The notes: a model not told the origin generated them from the letters alone. Positions 1 to 8,648 are shown, counted from the stretch's first letter. The stretch: 39,878 nucleotides of DNA from Sporosarcina obsidiansis (GCF_009651005.1 NZ_WHVW01000027.1:1-39878); one strand, 5' to 3'. Program-made: numbers and translations.

Positions 1-1
1 G

Positions 2-733
2 TTTTATGATGATAAAACCGAGTTGACCATTGTCGGTATAGCCAAAAAACCGTCTAAAGACTGGGTGGTGGACAATAAAATTTATGGGGACGCTACATTG
101 ATCCCGGAACTGGAGAATATCTATCAGCAGCAGGTGAAGGAAGAAGAGGCAGATCCGTTATTCTCTAGTATGCTGTACGTCTATGCGGATGAATTGGAAA
201 ACGTCAAAGCCGTTACGGGTCAACTGAAAGAGGAAGGATATAATGTCTATTCCATCTCAGAAGAACTAGATCAAATCGATGTTTTCTTCTTGGCGTTGAA
301 AGCAGGACTCATATTCGTGGGGACGATTGCCATATTGATCTCTTCTATTGGGATATTTAACACGATGACCATGGCAGTTACGGAACGCACTAGAGAAATT
401 GGTGTCATGAAAGCGATCGGCGCACAGCCAAAGCTTATTCAACGTCTATTTTTGATGGAAAGTGCGTGGATTGGTATTGTGGGAACTGTATTGGCGCTCA
501 TTATTTCTTATGCTGTCAGTTTTATTTCAAATTGGCTGTTACCGATCATCGTCGGAGCGGCATTAGGGGAAGATGAATTTGCTGATCTGAACGTCACATT
601 TTCGGTGATTCCTTGGCAGCTTGTCGTCATTGCATCCGCTATTAGTCTAACGGTTGCAATTGTGTCAGGGTGGCGACCAGCGAGGAAAGCTACGAAAATT
701 GATGTGATTGATGCGTTGCGGCGGGAATTGTAA
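2..733 (+). CDS. ABC transporter permease, MacB/FtsX type (C-terminal part)
   Basis: The frame is already open at the left window edge, so the true start lies outside; an internal TTG at 23 has no convincing ribosome site. About 243 residues are visible. An extracytoplasmic MacB-like segment comes first, followed by the FtsX core. A membrane helix near residues 95-115 leads into the segment with NTMTMAVTERTREIGVMKAIG, which is typical of MacB/LolE-type permeases, and two further helices follow. The end (GWRPARKATKIDVIDALRREL) is the usual C-terminus of the family. Such permeases work with an ATPase, presumably encoded upstream, in exporting peptides or lipophilic compounds or in cell-envelope mechanotransmission. 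Substrate unknown. A strong intrinsic terminator follows. Confidence 0.9.
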   Translation, partial: FYDDKTELTIVGIAKKPSKDWVVDNKIYGDATLIPELENIYQQQVKEEEADPLFSSMLYVYADELENVKAVTGQLKEEGYNVYSISEELDQIDVFFLALKAGLIFVGTIAILISSIGIFNTMTMAVTERTREIGVMKAIGAQPKLIQRLFLMESAWIGIVGTVLALIISYAVSFISNWLLPIIVGAALGEDEFADLNVTFSVIPWQLVVIASAISLTVAIVSGWRPARKATKIDVIDALRREL

Positions 734-749
734 AATGAAAAGGCATGCG

Positions 750-784
750 CCAGGAATCCTATTTGAAGGGATTCTTGGTTTTTT
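750..784 (+). terminator. Intrinsic terminator after ABC permease
   Basis: A 10-bp stem (CCAGGAATCC at 750-759 with GGATTCTTGG at 769-778, including one G-U pair) is followed by a run of six T. It lies 17 bp after the stop codon. Confidence 0.85.
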
Positions 785-803
785 CGTATGCTGATGCGAT
801 ACG

Positions 804-971
804 AATTGCGCGGTTGTAGGGTGGTTTGGCGCGTTCCTCTCGGGGGAATGCTCGGTTGTTGAAGGCATTGGAGCGGTACGAATGAAGTTTGGTTCGGTCC
901 GGTGCTGATAATGCTCGGATGCCAGGTAGTTTAGCTCGTTGCGCGATTAGTTATGCGTTGAATTTGGCTAG
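804..971. repeat. Degenerate 21-bp periodic intergenic array (family 1, copy 1)
   Basis: Eight related 10-mers begin at 804, 825, 846, 867, 888, 909, 930 and 951, an exact 21-bp spacing. Examples are TTTGGCGCGT (825), GAATGCTCGG (846), TTTGGTTCGG (888), TAATGCTCGG (909) and TTTAGCTCGT (930). The rest of each unit is poorly conserved. The array fills most of the gap between the terminator at 750-784 and chrA. The same motif family, in the same phase, recurs at 20304-20450. No gene is visible in the gap. Confidence 0.75.
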
Positions 972-1094
972 AATAGGACGAACTCTCTAAGGTGATTGTT
1001 AAGTTTTTGTTAAATATTTTAAAAAATATTGAATGTAATGACCAACATGAGATGATGAACGAGTTACGAAAACATAGCTGGAGAGGAGATGCAA

Positions 1095-2288
1095 ATGAAG
1101 AATAGTGGGTCAGAGCAAACTATAAAACGACTGATAGAAATACTAGTAGTCTCAACGAAACTAGGACTGACTTCATTTGGCGGGCCAACCGCTCACTTGG
1201 GTTATTTTCATGAAGAGTATGTGCGTAAACGCAAATGGATGGATGAAAAGAGCTATGCAGATTTAGTAGCGCTTGCTCAATTCCTACCAGGTCCTGCTAG
1301 CAGTCAGGTTGGGATTGGTATTGGTGTCGCACGTGCAGGAGTTTTAGGAGGAATTGTTTCATTTCTTGGCTTCACTATGCCTTCTGTCATCGTATTAATT
1401 CTGTTTGCAATGCTGCTCGTTGGCACAGACATTGGTGATGCAGGCTGGCTGCATGGGCTGAAGATCGTTGCAGTTGCAGTGGTTGCGCATGCAATTTTGG
1501 GCATGGTCAAGAATCTAACACCAGACGTCAAACGAAAGACCATCGCATTGCTGGCACTTGTCGGCACGCTTGTATGGCAAACAGCTTTTACGCAAGTAGG
1601 CATTATTGTTTTGGCAGGGCTTGCCGGATTATGGCTATTTAAAACAATGGAGCAGTCGGAAATTAGTCCATCTAAATTTCTAGTCTCGAAGAAAGTCGGA
1701 GCCATCTGTTTAACACTGTTCACCGTTTTATTAGGTGTGTTGCCGGTACTTCGCGAACTGACAGGATCTTATTGGGTCGCGGTGTTTGATAGTTTTTACC
1801 GAGCAGGTGCACTTGTATTCGGTGGCGGACATGTCGTCTTGCCTTTATTGGAACAAGAATTAGTTCCGATGGGATGGATTAGTGATGAATCATTTTTAGC
1901 CGGATATGGTGCGGCACAAGCGGTTCCTGGTCCATTGTTTACGTTCGCTGCGTATTTGGGAGCGGTAATGAACGGCTGGCAAGGTGGTTTATTTGCAACG
2001 ATTGCGATTTTTTTACCGGCATTTTTGTTGATAGTGGGCGCGTTACCTTTTTGGGATGTGTTACGAAATCATCCGAAAATAAAAGGAGCTGTTATGGGCG
2101 TGAATGCCGCGGTCATTGGGATTTTGCTATCCGCTTTGTATCATCCAATTTGGACAAGTTCCATCATGAAGTCAGCGGACTTTGCATTAGCCGCAATTTT
2201 ATTCAGTATGTTGACCTTTTGGAAGCTACCGCCGTGGATCGTGGTGTTGGCTGGCGCGGTAGGTGGAACTTTGCTGGCCATATGGTAG
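1095..2288 (+). CDS. chrA: Chromate transporter, CHR family (ChrA-like)
   Basis: About 397 residues, the usual size of two-domain (CHR-CHR) chromate transporters of bacteria. The first half has KLGLTSFGGPTAHLGYFHEEYVRKRKWM and the LAQFLPGPASSQ motif. The second half repeats the pattern with RAGALVFGGGHVVLPLLEQE and AQAVPGPLFTFAAYLGAVMNG. About ten membrane helices are apparent. Family members export chromate from the cytoplasm, although many homologues have never been tested and may carry other oxyanions. An ATG at 1089 abuts the GAGAGGAG ribosome site, so the ATG at 1095, six bases after it, is the better start. Monocistronic, closed by the terminator at 2293-2320. Confidence 0.9.
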   Translation: MKNSGSEQTIKRLIEILVVSTKLGLTSFGGPTAHLGYFHEEYVRKRKWMDEKSYADLVALAQFLPGPASSQVGIGIGVARAGVLGGIVSFLGFTMPSVIVLILFAMLLVGTDIGDAGWLHGLKIVAVAVVAHAILGMVKNLTPDVKRKTIALLALVGTLVWQTAFTQVGIIVLAGLAGLWLFKTMEQSEISPSKFLVSKKVGAICLTLFTVLLGVLPVLRELTGSYWVAVFDSFYRAGALVFGGGHVVLPLLEQELVPMGWISDESFLAGYGAAQAVPGPLFTFAAYLGAVMNGWQGGLFATIAIFLPAFLLIVGALPFWDVLRNHPKIKGAVMGVNAAVIGILLSALYHPIWTSSIMKSADFALAAILFSMLTFWKLPPWIVVLAGAVGGTLLAIW

Positions 2289-2292
2289 AATG

Positions 2293-2320
2293 AGCAACCT
2301 ATCAGATGGGTTGCTTTTTT
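2293..2320 (+). terminator. Intrinsic terminator after chrA
   Basis: AGCAACC (2293-2299) pairs with GGTTGCT (2309-2315) and is followed by T residues. Confidence 0.85.
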
Positions 2321-2363
2321 GATATACTGAAAGAATTCTGAATAAGAAGAGGGTTTTGTACAT

Positions 2364-3581
2364 ATGGAAAATCAAATGCAAAAAAGAATACCGTTGCCGA
2401 CAGTCTGGCTCGTCCTATTACTTGGTTCATTGACGGCATTCGGTCCTTTGTCAATGGACATGTATTTACCAGGATTACCGGTCGTGGCAGAAGATTTACA
2501 AGCATCCACATCGCTCGTTCAATTAAGTCTAACCGCCTGCTTGGTCGGTTTAGGCGCAGGTCAGCTCGTTTTTGGACCGATGAGTGATATTTACGGAAGG
2601 CGAAAACCTCTCGTCATTACACTGATCGTCTACGCGGTGGCTTCTGTTATGTGTGCGTTCAGCACGAACATTTGGGCTTTCATTTTATTGCGTTTCATTC
2701 AAGGAATGACAGGGGCAGCGGGAATCGTCATCGCTAGGGCATGTGCGCGCGATTTATATGCAGGGAAAGAATTGACGAAATTCATGGCATTGCTGTCAAT
2801 CGTCAATGGAGCTGCACCGATTTTGGCACCGATCGCAGGTGGCGTTGTGTTGAGCTTCGCGTCGTGGCAAGTCGTGTTTTTCATTCTTGGTGGCATTGGG
2901 TTACTGATGTTTTTATCCACATCATTCTTTTTACCAGATACATTGCCAGTCGAGCAACGCTCAGAAGGCGGGATGTTAGCTGTCGTCAAAACATTTGGGG
3001 GACTATTGAAAGATAAATGGTTTATGAGCATTGCCTTAACTCAAGGACTCATCATGTCCAGCATGTTCGCGTACATCGCAGGATCACCGTTCGTCCTGCA
3101 AAATATCTACGGCGTTTCGGCGCAGCAATTCTCTTTATTTTTTGCATTGAACGGAATCGGTATCATCATCGCTGCGCAAGTGACCGGACGTTTAGCAGGC
3201 AAAATACACGAGGTGAAATTTCTAGGAACAGGTGTATTGATTTCATTTACAGGTAGTATTCTTCTAGTGCTGGTCGTCTGGAATGAATGGTCACTCTTTA
3301 TGATGGCGACCGCCTTGCTTTTAGTCGTTTCGAGCGTTGGGATGGTGTCAACATCTTCATTCTCACTTGCCATGCAAAGCCAGGGGAAGTCAGCAGGAAG
3401 CGCAGCCGCATTTCTTGGATTGTTACCATTCGTAGGTGGGGCAACCGTTTCACCATTAGTAGGCTTAGCAGGGGATTTTTCTGCCTGGCCGATGGGCATC
3501 ATCATTTTACTATGTAGCAGCAGCGCACTGATTATATTCTTTACACTAGTACGAAAAGCTTTTCGCATTCAATCTATATGA
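2364..3581 (+). CDS. Bcr/CflA-family multidrug efflux MFS transporter
   Basis: 405 residues with about 12 membrane helices. The segment SMDMYLPGLPVVAEDLQAS at residues 30-50 is the Bcr/CflA (DHA1) signature, and GPMSDIYGRRKPL is the MFS motif A between helices 2 and 3. Family members are proton antiporters that export drugs (bicyclomycin, chloramphenicol) or small metabolites such as cysteine-containing dipeptides; which applies here cannot be told. The ATG at 2364 follows an AAGAAGAGGG ribosome site. It lies alone between the chrA terminator and fumC, in the same direction as both. Confidence 0.9.
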   Translation: MENQMQKRIPLPTVWLVLLLGSLTAFGPLSMDMYLPGLPVVAEDLQASTSLVQLSLTACLVGLGAGQLVFGPMSDIYGRRKPLVITLIVYAVASVMCAFSTNIWAFILLRFIQGMTGAAGIVIARACARDLYAGKELTKFMALLSIVNGAAPILAPIAGGVVLSFASWQVVFFILGGIGLLMFLSTSFFLPDTLPVEQRSEGGMLAVVKTFGGLLKDKWFMSIALTQGLIMSSMFAYIAGSPFVLQNIYGVSAQQFSLFFALNGIGIIIAAQVTGRLAGKIHEVKFLGTGVLISFTGSILLVLVVWNEWSLFMMATALLLVVSSVGMVSTSSFSLAMQSQGKSAGSAAAFLGLLPFVGGATVSPLVGLAGDFSAWPMGIIILLCSSSALIIFFTLVRKAFRIQSI

Positions 3582-3720
3582 TTTGATCAGAGTTTCTTAT
3601 GAGTTCAAAACGTTGCCTGACCAAGATGCATCTGTCTAACCCTTTTTAATTCAAATTTTCGAATAAATAAGGCATGATAGAGTGAGAGTCTGATTACAAT
3701 TTCGAGAGGTGGATGGAAAG

Positions 3721-5106
3721 ATGGAATATCGTATTGAGCATGACACGTTTGGAGAAATACAAGTACCTGCAGACAAATTATGGGGAGCGCAAACACAGCG
3801 CAGTAAGCAGAACTTCAAGATCGGCGGCGAACGAATTCCGCTTGGCGTCATCCAAGCATTTGCCCATTTGAAAAAATCAGCAGCCATCGCAAGTCATTCA
3901 TTCGGAAACCTATCCGAAGCGAAAATGAAAGCGATCGCGACAGCAGCGGAAGAAGTAATCGAAGGCAAGTGGGACGACCATTTCCCGTTAGTCGTCTGGC
4001 AAACAGGTAGCGGCACACAATCCAACATGAACATGAACGAAGTATTGGCGAATCGCGGGAATCAATTACTGGAAGAGTGGGGAGAGGAAGACCGTCTTCA
4101 TCCGAACGATGATGTAAACAAATCACAAAGCTCCAACGACACATTCCCGACAGCATTGCACGTAGCAGGTGTCATCGCAGTTGAGCGTGAAGTACTTCCT
4201 GCAATCGATCAATTAAAAGAGACATTACAGAAGAAATCCGATGACTTCATGGACATTATTAAAATAGGACGCACACATTTACAAGATGCAACGCCTTTAA
4301 CATTAGGCCAAGAAATTAGCGGTTGGCACCGTATGCTTGAAAAAACACGTAGCATGCTAGAAGCTAGTGTCCAGTCAATGAAGGAACTCGCAATCGGTGG
4401 TACAGCGGTCGGTACAGGACTCAATGCACCTGCTGGATTCGGTGACAAAGTGGCAGAAGAAATCTCGAAATCTGTCGGTATTAATTTCACTTCGGCTACA
4501 AACAAATTCCACGCGTTAACGAGCTACGATGAAGTCGTCTATACACATGGCGCATTAAAAGCATTGGCTGCGGATTTAATGAAAGTAGCAAATGATGTAC
4601 GCTGGCTAGCAAGTGGCCCACGTTCAGGTATTGGTGAAATTACGATTCCCGAAAACGAGCCGGGAAGTTCCATCATGCCAGGAAAAGTGAATCCGACACA
4701 AAGTGAAGCGTTAACGATGGTCGTTGCACAAGTAATGGGGAATGATGCAACGATTGGTTTTGCGGCAAGCCAAGGGAATTTCGAATTAAACGTCTTTAAG
4801 CCAGTCATCATCTACAACTTCCTGCAGTCTGCAAAGTTGTTGGCAGATGGTATGATTAGCTTCAACGATAATTGTGCAGTCGGTATTGAACCAAATCGTG
4901 AAGAAATCGACAACAAAGTGAAGAATTCCTTGATGCTCGTAACTGCATTGAATCCGCATATTGGATACGAAAATGCAGCGAAAATTGCGAAGAAGGCTCA
5001 TAAAGAAGGTACTACGCTGAAGGAAGCGGCACTTTCTACAGGTCTATTGACAGAAGAACAGTTTGACGAATACGTTGATCCAAGCAAGATGACGGGCAAT
5101 CAATAA
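3721..5106 (+). CDS. fumC: Class II fumarate hydratase
   Basis: 461 residues, the normal FumC length, with the aspartase/fumarase superfamily architecture. Visible signatures are [12 protein letters not shown] (about residues 98-109), [11 protein letters not shown] (about 135-145) and the C3 loop [11 protein letters not shown] (about 315-325) that carries the catalytic serine. [10 protein letters not shown] is the conserved substrate-contact segment. It catalyses reversible hydration of fumarate to L-malate in the TCA cycle and needs no Fe-S cluster. A GTG at 3709 lies inside the ribosome site GAGAGGTGG, so the ATG at 3721 is the start. Probably monocistronic. Confidence 0.97.
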   Translation: MEYRIEHDTFGEIQVPADKLWGAQTQRSKQNFKIGGERIPLGVIQAFAHLKKSAAIASHSFGNLSEAKMKAIATAAEEVIEGKWDDHFPLVVWQTGSGTQSNMNMNEVLANRGNQLLEEWGEEDRLHPNDDVNKSQSSNDTFPTALHVAGVIAVEREVLPAIDQLKETLQKKSDDFMDIIKIGRTHLQDATPLTLGQEISGWHRMLEKTRSMLEASVQSMKELAIGGTAVGTGLNAPAGFGDKVAEEISKSVGINFTSATNKFHALTSYDEVVYTHGALKALAADLMKVANDVRWLASGPRSGIGEITIPENEPGSSIMPGKVNPTQSEALTMVVAQVMGNDATIGFAASQGNFELNVFKPVIIYNFLQSAKLLADGMISFNDNCAVGIEPNREEIDNKVKNSLMLVTALNPHIGYENAAKIAKKAHKEGTTLKEAALSTGLLTEEQFDEYVDPSKMTGNQ

Positions 5107-5190
5107 TTGTCACTAAATTGTACGCCTGTTTCCCATGCAAACCTTGTATACTGAGGACAATACGTTTATACAAAGGAGTCTAGCCTAACT

Positions 5191-5709
5191 ATGAAAAAGA
5201 AATTACTCGCAGGATTGGCTGCATTGACATTGGCGCTTGCTGCATGCGGAAACGGAGCAACAGAAAAACCAGTGGACTCGGATCATCAAGATGCAGAGGC
5301 TGAAGCAGGACATGTAGAGCATCTCGCAAACGGTGACTTACAAGAAGTTACCGCCTCCGCGAACGTGCTACCTTCTTTCTTGGATGGCAAGCCAGAAGAC
5401 ATGCGATTAGTCTATCAAGTGGCTGGCAAGGCGACTGATATTCTGCAATATATGCCATGCTATTGTGGTTGTGGCGAAAGTGCGGGTCATGAAAGCAATA
5501 TGAACTGCTTCATTGACGAAGTACGCGAAGACGGCTCGATTGTTTGGGACGACCATGGCACACGTTGCCAAGTCTGCCTTGAAATCGCTGTGAAATCTGT
5601 TCAAATGAAACAAGACGGCAAATCACTGAAAGAAATCCGTGACGCTATCGATACAGAATACGGTAATGGCAACTATGCAAAGCCGACGGATACACCAATG
5701 CCAGCGTAA
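5191..5709 (+). CDS. PCYCGC-motif lipoprotein
   Basis: 172 residues. Residues 1-19 form a lipoprotein signal (MKKKLLAGLAALTLALAAC), with Cys19 as the lipidated residue. The acidic, histidine-containing spacer (about residues 28-50) resembles a flexible or metal-binding linker. The domain holds PCYCGCGESAGHE (about 89-101), then NCFID and RCQVCLE, giving at least six cysteines. This is the PCYCGC family (PF13798), found in Bacillales and of unknown function; metal or redox chemistry on the outer membrane face is only inferred. The ribosome site AAAGGAG stands 12 bases before the ATG. A strong terminator follows. Confidence 0.88.
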   Translation: MKKKLLAGLAALTLALAACGNGATEKPVDSDHQDAEAEAGHVEHLANGDLQEVTASANVLPSFLDGKPEDMRLVYQVAGKATDILQYMPCYCGCGESAGHESNMNCFIDEVREDGSIVWDDHGTRCQVCLEIAVKSVQMKQDGKSLKEIRDAIDTEYGNGNYAKPTDTPMPA

Positions 5710-5725
5710 TATAATGAAATATGAG

Positions 5726-5764
5726 ATTGCAGATTAACTCTTGTGAGTTTGTCTGCAATTTTTT
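5726..5764 (+). terminator. Intrinsic terminator after PCYCGC lipoprotein gene
   Basis: ATTGCAGA (5726-5733) pairs with TCTGCAAT (5752-5759), extended by AACTC/GAGTT nearer the loop and followed by T residues. Confidence 0.85.
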
Positions 5765-5790
5765 ATGTGAACAAAAGGAGAGTACTGATT

Positions 5791-6207
5791 GTGAAATATC
5801 TATTGAAAGATCGGTCATTTGAATGGAGTGAAACAGCAGTTGCACATGAAGTCTTTAAACTTGGAGAAACAGAAGGAACACTTTTTGAAATTGAATTTAC
5901 ACTGACGTTTTCATTTGGTTTTTTGGAGTACGCACATGATTTCGTATGGGTAAATAAAGATGTCGAAACTTTACTTGAGCAACTTCATAAAATAGGTGGA
6001 AAGAAATCGGGGACGTTGAGTGCATTATCTCCTGGACTCTCTTTTTCGTATGAACAAAGCGAGCATGAACGAGATGTATATTTCTTTAGTGTGTTTATGG
6101 ATGCGGGATATATGAACTCGTATATGGGAACGGAAACAGGTCTAAGCATTACACTTCGAACGACGTGGAAGGAAATCAAAATTTGGTTTGCTTCTTTTAT
6201 TGAATAG
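5791..6207 (+). CDS. Uncharacterised 138-residue protein
   Basis: The GTG start at 5791 is chosen because an AAAAGGAG ribosome site lies about 10 bases before it; the earlier in-frame start at 5743 sits inside the preceding terminator. The protein is soluble, with no signal or membrane helix. It looks like alternating beta strands (TLFEIEFTLTFSFGFLEYAHDFVW) with one short helix (DVETLLEQLHKIG). Overall character recalls small beta-rich immunity-type proteins such as the WapI family, but no motif confirms this and no toxin gene is adjacent. I do not recognise it. It is followed by the CGCTCATAG array. Confidence 0.7.
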   Translation: MKYLLKDRSFEWSETAVAHEVFKLGETEGTLFEIEFTLTFSFGFLEYAHDFVWVNKDVETLLEQLHKIGGKKSGTLSALSPGLSFSYEQSEHERDVYFFSVFMDAGYMNSYMGTETGLSITLRTTWKEIKIWFASFIE

Positions 6208-6248
6208 GAGGAAGGGTGACGAACGTCCTTTCTTTTTTTGACGGGGCG

Positions 6249-6457
6249 CGCTCATAGAATCCTTGCACCCGCTCATAGCCCGCGTGTGCCCGCTCATAGA
6301 ACCCCCGCAACCGCTCATAGCCCGCGCGTGCTCGCTCATAAACCCCCGCATCCGCTCATAGCTCGCGCGTGATCGCTCATAGAATCTTCGCACCCGCTCA
6401 TAGCCCGCGCGTGCCCGCTCATAGAACCCACGCCATCACTCATAGCCCACTCCTCAC
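6249..6457. repeat. 21/42-bp intergenic tandem array with CGCTCATAG core
   Basis: Ten units start at 6249, 6270, 6291, 6312, 6333, 6353, 6374, 6395, 6416 and 6437. Each has a 9-bp core CGCTCATAG and about 12 variable bases. Spacing is 21 bp, except for one 20-bp unit at 6333 that lost the G of the core. Variable parts alternate strictly between an AAyCCnyGCAnC type (odd units) and a CCCGCGCGTGCC type (even units), so the true repeat is 42 bp in five copies. The last unit is degenerate (CACTCATAG). The array occupies most of the 398-bp gap before the GNAT gene; the remaining about 150 bp shows only the probable promoter region of that gene. Confidence 0.9.
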
Positions 6458-6605
6458 CTACATTATCGTGCCACATAATCAGCGTCTGAATGACAAAATT
6501 CCATCCATCATACCATAGCCACATAGGTGAACCATTCCATTCGTTTCATTGGAAATAGGAAAGGGTATGGTATAATTTAGTTAAATTAGGCGGGAGGGGA
6601 TTCAG

Positions 6606-7598
6606 TTGATTCGTTTTGTAGAGTTTGAAGAACAATATATACCGCAGATGGCTTTGTTATTAGCAGCGAGACATCGAGACGAACGTCAGCGGTTCCCATT
6701 TTTGCAAGAACGTTTTGAGGAAGTAGAGGAAGCCGAAAAGCGATTACGTGAAGAAATGAGTAAGCCATATATGGGTGGGTTAGTGACACTGCGTGATGAG
6801 GACGTGATCGGCTATTTACTATTTGAATATCGACAGGACCCTACGCGAGGGCGCATGATCTACGTCGGCTATCCCTCATTTGTCATTCACGAGGACGAGC
6901 ATCCACGACTAGCCCGCTTGATGTACACAGAAGCGGGAGCAGAATGGATCCGTAATGGCTATTTTGAACATGTCCTCGATGTGCCGGTTGGCAATGATGA
7001 ATTAATTCTCGAAATGCTGGAGCAATCGTTTCATTTTGAACAACGGTTTTCTGCATTGTCGCTTGAACGATATCGCGCACAACCTGGAGAAAACAGTCTA
7101 GTTACGATGAAAGAATTGCAGTCGGACGAGCAATCCATACTGCGTACGATGGCATCTTGGAACAGCATGCACCAGGCGAAAGCCCCTGCTTGGAAACCAA
7201 TTACAACAGAAGCGCTTGAACAGGAACGTAATACTTTTGAGTCCTATGAAGGGAAAGAAGGCACTCGCAGCTGGGTTGCGGAACAAGATGGTGTTCCGGT
7301 TGCCTTTCACCTATACACACCGGCGGACGCCAGACATGCGATGACGACTCCAGATCAAGCGGCTGTACTCATCCAAGCTGCTACGAATATCGAGCTTCGC
7401 GGACAAGGTATCGGAAAATCGATCGCCAATCACAGCTTCACTCAAATGAAAAAAGCGGGCTATGAATACATCATGACAGACTGGTATACGGCAAACCATT
7501 TGGCATCGTATTTCTGGCCGAAACTTGGATTCCGTTGTTATATGATTCGTATGGCGCGGACAGTGGATGCACGTATATCCTGGGCGGACGGACAATGA
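6606..7598 (+). CDS. GNAT family N-acetyltransferase (tandem-domain size)
   Basis: 330 residues, long enough for two GNAT folds. The N-terminal half is a degenerate domain (IRFVEFEEQYIPQMALLLAARH...), while the C-terminal half has the acetyl-CoA loop RGQGIGKS (about residues 262-272) and a typical end, TDWYTANHLASYFWPKLGFR. It should transfer an acetyl group from acetyl-CoA to an amine; substrate unknown. The start is a TTG at 6606, supported by GGAGGGG six bases upstream and by no better ATG. It overlaps the next gene by 4 bp (ATGA), so translation of the two is probably coupled. Confidence 0.85.
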   Translation: MIRFVEFEEQYIPQMALLLAARHRDERQRFPFLQERFEEVEEAEKRLREEMSKPYMGGLVTLRDEDVIGYLLFEYRQDPTRGRMIYVGYPSFVIHEDEHPRLARLMYTEAGAEWIRNGYFEHVLDVPVGNDELILEMLEQSFHFEQRFSALSLERYRAQPGENSLVTMKELQSDEQSILRTMASWNSMHQAKAPAWKPITTEALEQERNTFESYEGKEGTRSWVAEQDGVPVAFHLYTPADARHAMTTPDQAAVLIQAATNIELRGQGIGKSIANHSFTQMKKAGYEYIMTDWYTANHLASYFWPKLGFRCYMIRMARTVDARISWADGQ

Positions 7599-8272
7599 CG
7601 CGCCCGCGAAAGTTCGTCGCATCCTGGAGCGGTGGGAAAGACTCTGCGCTTGCCGTTTACCGTGCTATACAAGCTGGAGAACATCCTGCCATGCTCTGGA
7701 CCATGTTCGAAAAAGATCAACCTCACTCCAAATCACATGCACTACCGCCAGAGATCATCCAAGCTCAAGCCAAACAGCTTGGTGTTCCGCTAATGATCCG
7801 AAAAGCAGACTGGGCAGGCTATGAGACGCAATTTCTGGACGCTATGCGAGTATGCAAAGCGCACGGTATTCCGCAGGCAGTCTTCGGGGATATTGATTTA
7901 ATAGATCATCTAGTCTGGGTGCAGTCCATGTGTGAGAAAGTAGGCATGAAAGCAGTGCACCCATTGTGGGAAGAACCCCGACGCAAGCTATTGGAGGAGT
8001 TTATTTCAAATGGATTTGAAGCGTATATCATTGTCGTGAATACAAAGTTGATGCCTGCTGAGTTCCTTGGGCGACGCTTCACAATCGAATTAATGGACGA
8101 GCTTGAAGCACTTGGCATTGATAGTTGTGGAGAATCAGGGGAGTTCCATACCGTAGTTGTGGATGGGCCGATTTTCAATGAACGAATTCCGCTGAAAATG
8201 GGCGAAAGCGTCGAGAAAGATGGCTATGTATTTTTGAGGTGTGAACTAGACGAAAAAACTTCTACGGACTGA
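7595..8272 (+). CDS. Dph6-related ATP pyrophosphatase (diphthine-ammonia ligase-like)
   Basis: 225 residues. The N-terminus has the PP-loop SWSGGKDSALAVYR (about residues 10-24) of the N-type ATP pyrophosphatase/adenine nucleotide alpha hydrolase superfamily. VFGDIDLIDHLVWV and the late CGESGEFHTVVVDGPIF are diagnostic for the ATP_bind_4/MJ0570 family. In eukaryotes and archaea this family amidates diphthine, but bacteria lack diphthamide, so the bacterial substrate is unknown; ATP-dependent amidation or thiolation of a small molecule is inferred. The ATG at 7595 overlaps the upstream TGA, pairing it with the GNAT enzyme. It ends at a bidirectional terminator. Confidence 0.88.
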   Translation: MTRPRKFVASWSGGKDSALAVYRAIQAGEHPAMLWTMFEKDQPHSKSHALPPEIIQAQAKQLGVPLMIRKADWAGYETQFLDAMRVCKAHGIPQAVFGDIDLIDHLVWVQSMCEKVGMKAVHPLWEEPRRKLLEEFISNGFEAYIIVVNTKLMPAEFLGRRFTIELMDELEALGIDSCGESGEFHTVVVDGPIFNERIPLKMGESVEKDGYVFLRCELDEKTSTD

Positions 8273-8293
8273 ATCAGTCGTGGAAGTTTTTTT
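8253..8293. terminator. Bidirectional intrinsic terminator
   Basis: The arms at 8253-8272 and 8274-8293 form a long hairpin (AAAAACTTC with GAAGTTTTT, and ACTGA with TCAGT), overlapping the stop codon of the pyrophosphatase gene. T runs on both strands can serve this gene and the convergent lipoprotein gene. Confidence 0.8.
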
Positions 8294-8297
8294 GTCA

Positions 8298-8648
8298 TCA
8301 TTCTCCAAGCTGCAATAGATAACGTTTTTCCAATTCATCGTATTCAACTATCAAAATATCCCGTCTCTCTTTAGGCGCGATGATTTTAGCACCAACCGGC
8401 AAGTGGTTGGACATGCCTTCGGTGTTTTTCCCGATCTCTCCATCCTTCGTCAGCAATTCATCCTCTATCCAATCAATTCCTGTTACATACACGCCATTCT
8501 GAAATTCAAAATAGTCCGCATCAGGATGGATTTCTAAGACTTGCTCCTTCGTTAAATAGCCCCCTTTGTTTTGGCCGGGGGAAGTGGTGCAGGCTGTTAG
8601 TAGGAAGCAAAGGGCGATAAGGGACAATCGAAAGTACCGTTTATTCAT
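8298..8648 (-). CDS. Uncharacterised small lipoprotein
   Basis: 116 residues. Residues 1-20 are a lipoprotein signal with lipobox LTAC, giving Cys20 after cleavage. The mature part is about 96 residues, acidic to neutral, with no further cysteine or recognised domain (YLTKEQVLEIHPDADYFEFQ...). The ATG at 8648 overlaps the stop of the upstream arylamine N-acetyltransferase gene by 8 bp, with GAGGG five bases before the start, so the two are co-transcribed and probably translationally coupled. The function is unknown; association with the acetyltransferase may only be positional. Confidence 0.8.
   Translation of the reverse strand: MNKRYFRLSLIALCFLLTACTTSPGQNKGGYLTKEQVLEIHPDADYFEFQNGVYVTGIDWIEDELLTKDGEIGKNTEGMSNHLPVGAKIIAPKERRDILIVEYDELEKRYLLQLGE

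Noticed and set aside
665..868. 67-residue minus-strand frame
   Set aside because: It overlaps the terminator and the periodic array and has no start signal; openness follows from the 21-bp period.
1304..1723. 139-residue minus-strand frame inside chrA
   Set aside because: Antisense shadow of a clear membrane protein gene; other long antisense frames (for example 2699-3031, 3107-3568 and 34335-34775) were rejected on the same ground.
6249..6457. CRISPR array
   Set aside because: Repeat core is only 9 bp, the period is 21 bp, spacers alternate between two types instead of being unique, and no cas gene is nearby.
6142..6524. Minus-strand frames across the CGCTCATAG array giving heptad peptides such as MSGHARA and MSGCGGS
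   Set aside because: The period of 21 bp keeps frames open automatically; the single 20-bp unit shifts the frame, there is no ribosome site, and one frame runs into the neighbouring gene.
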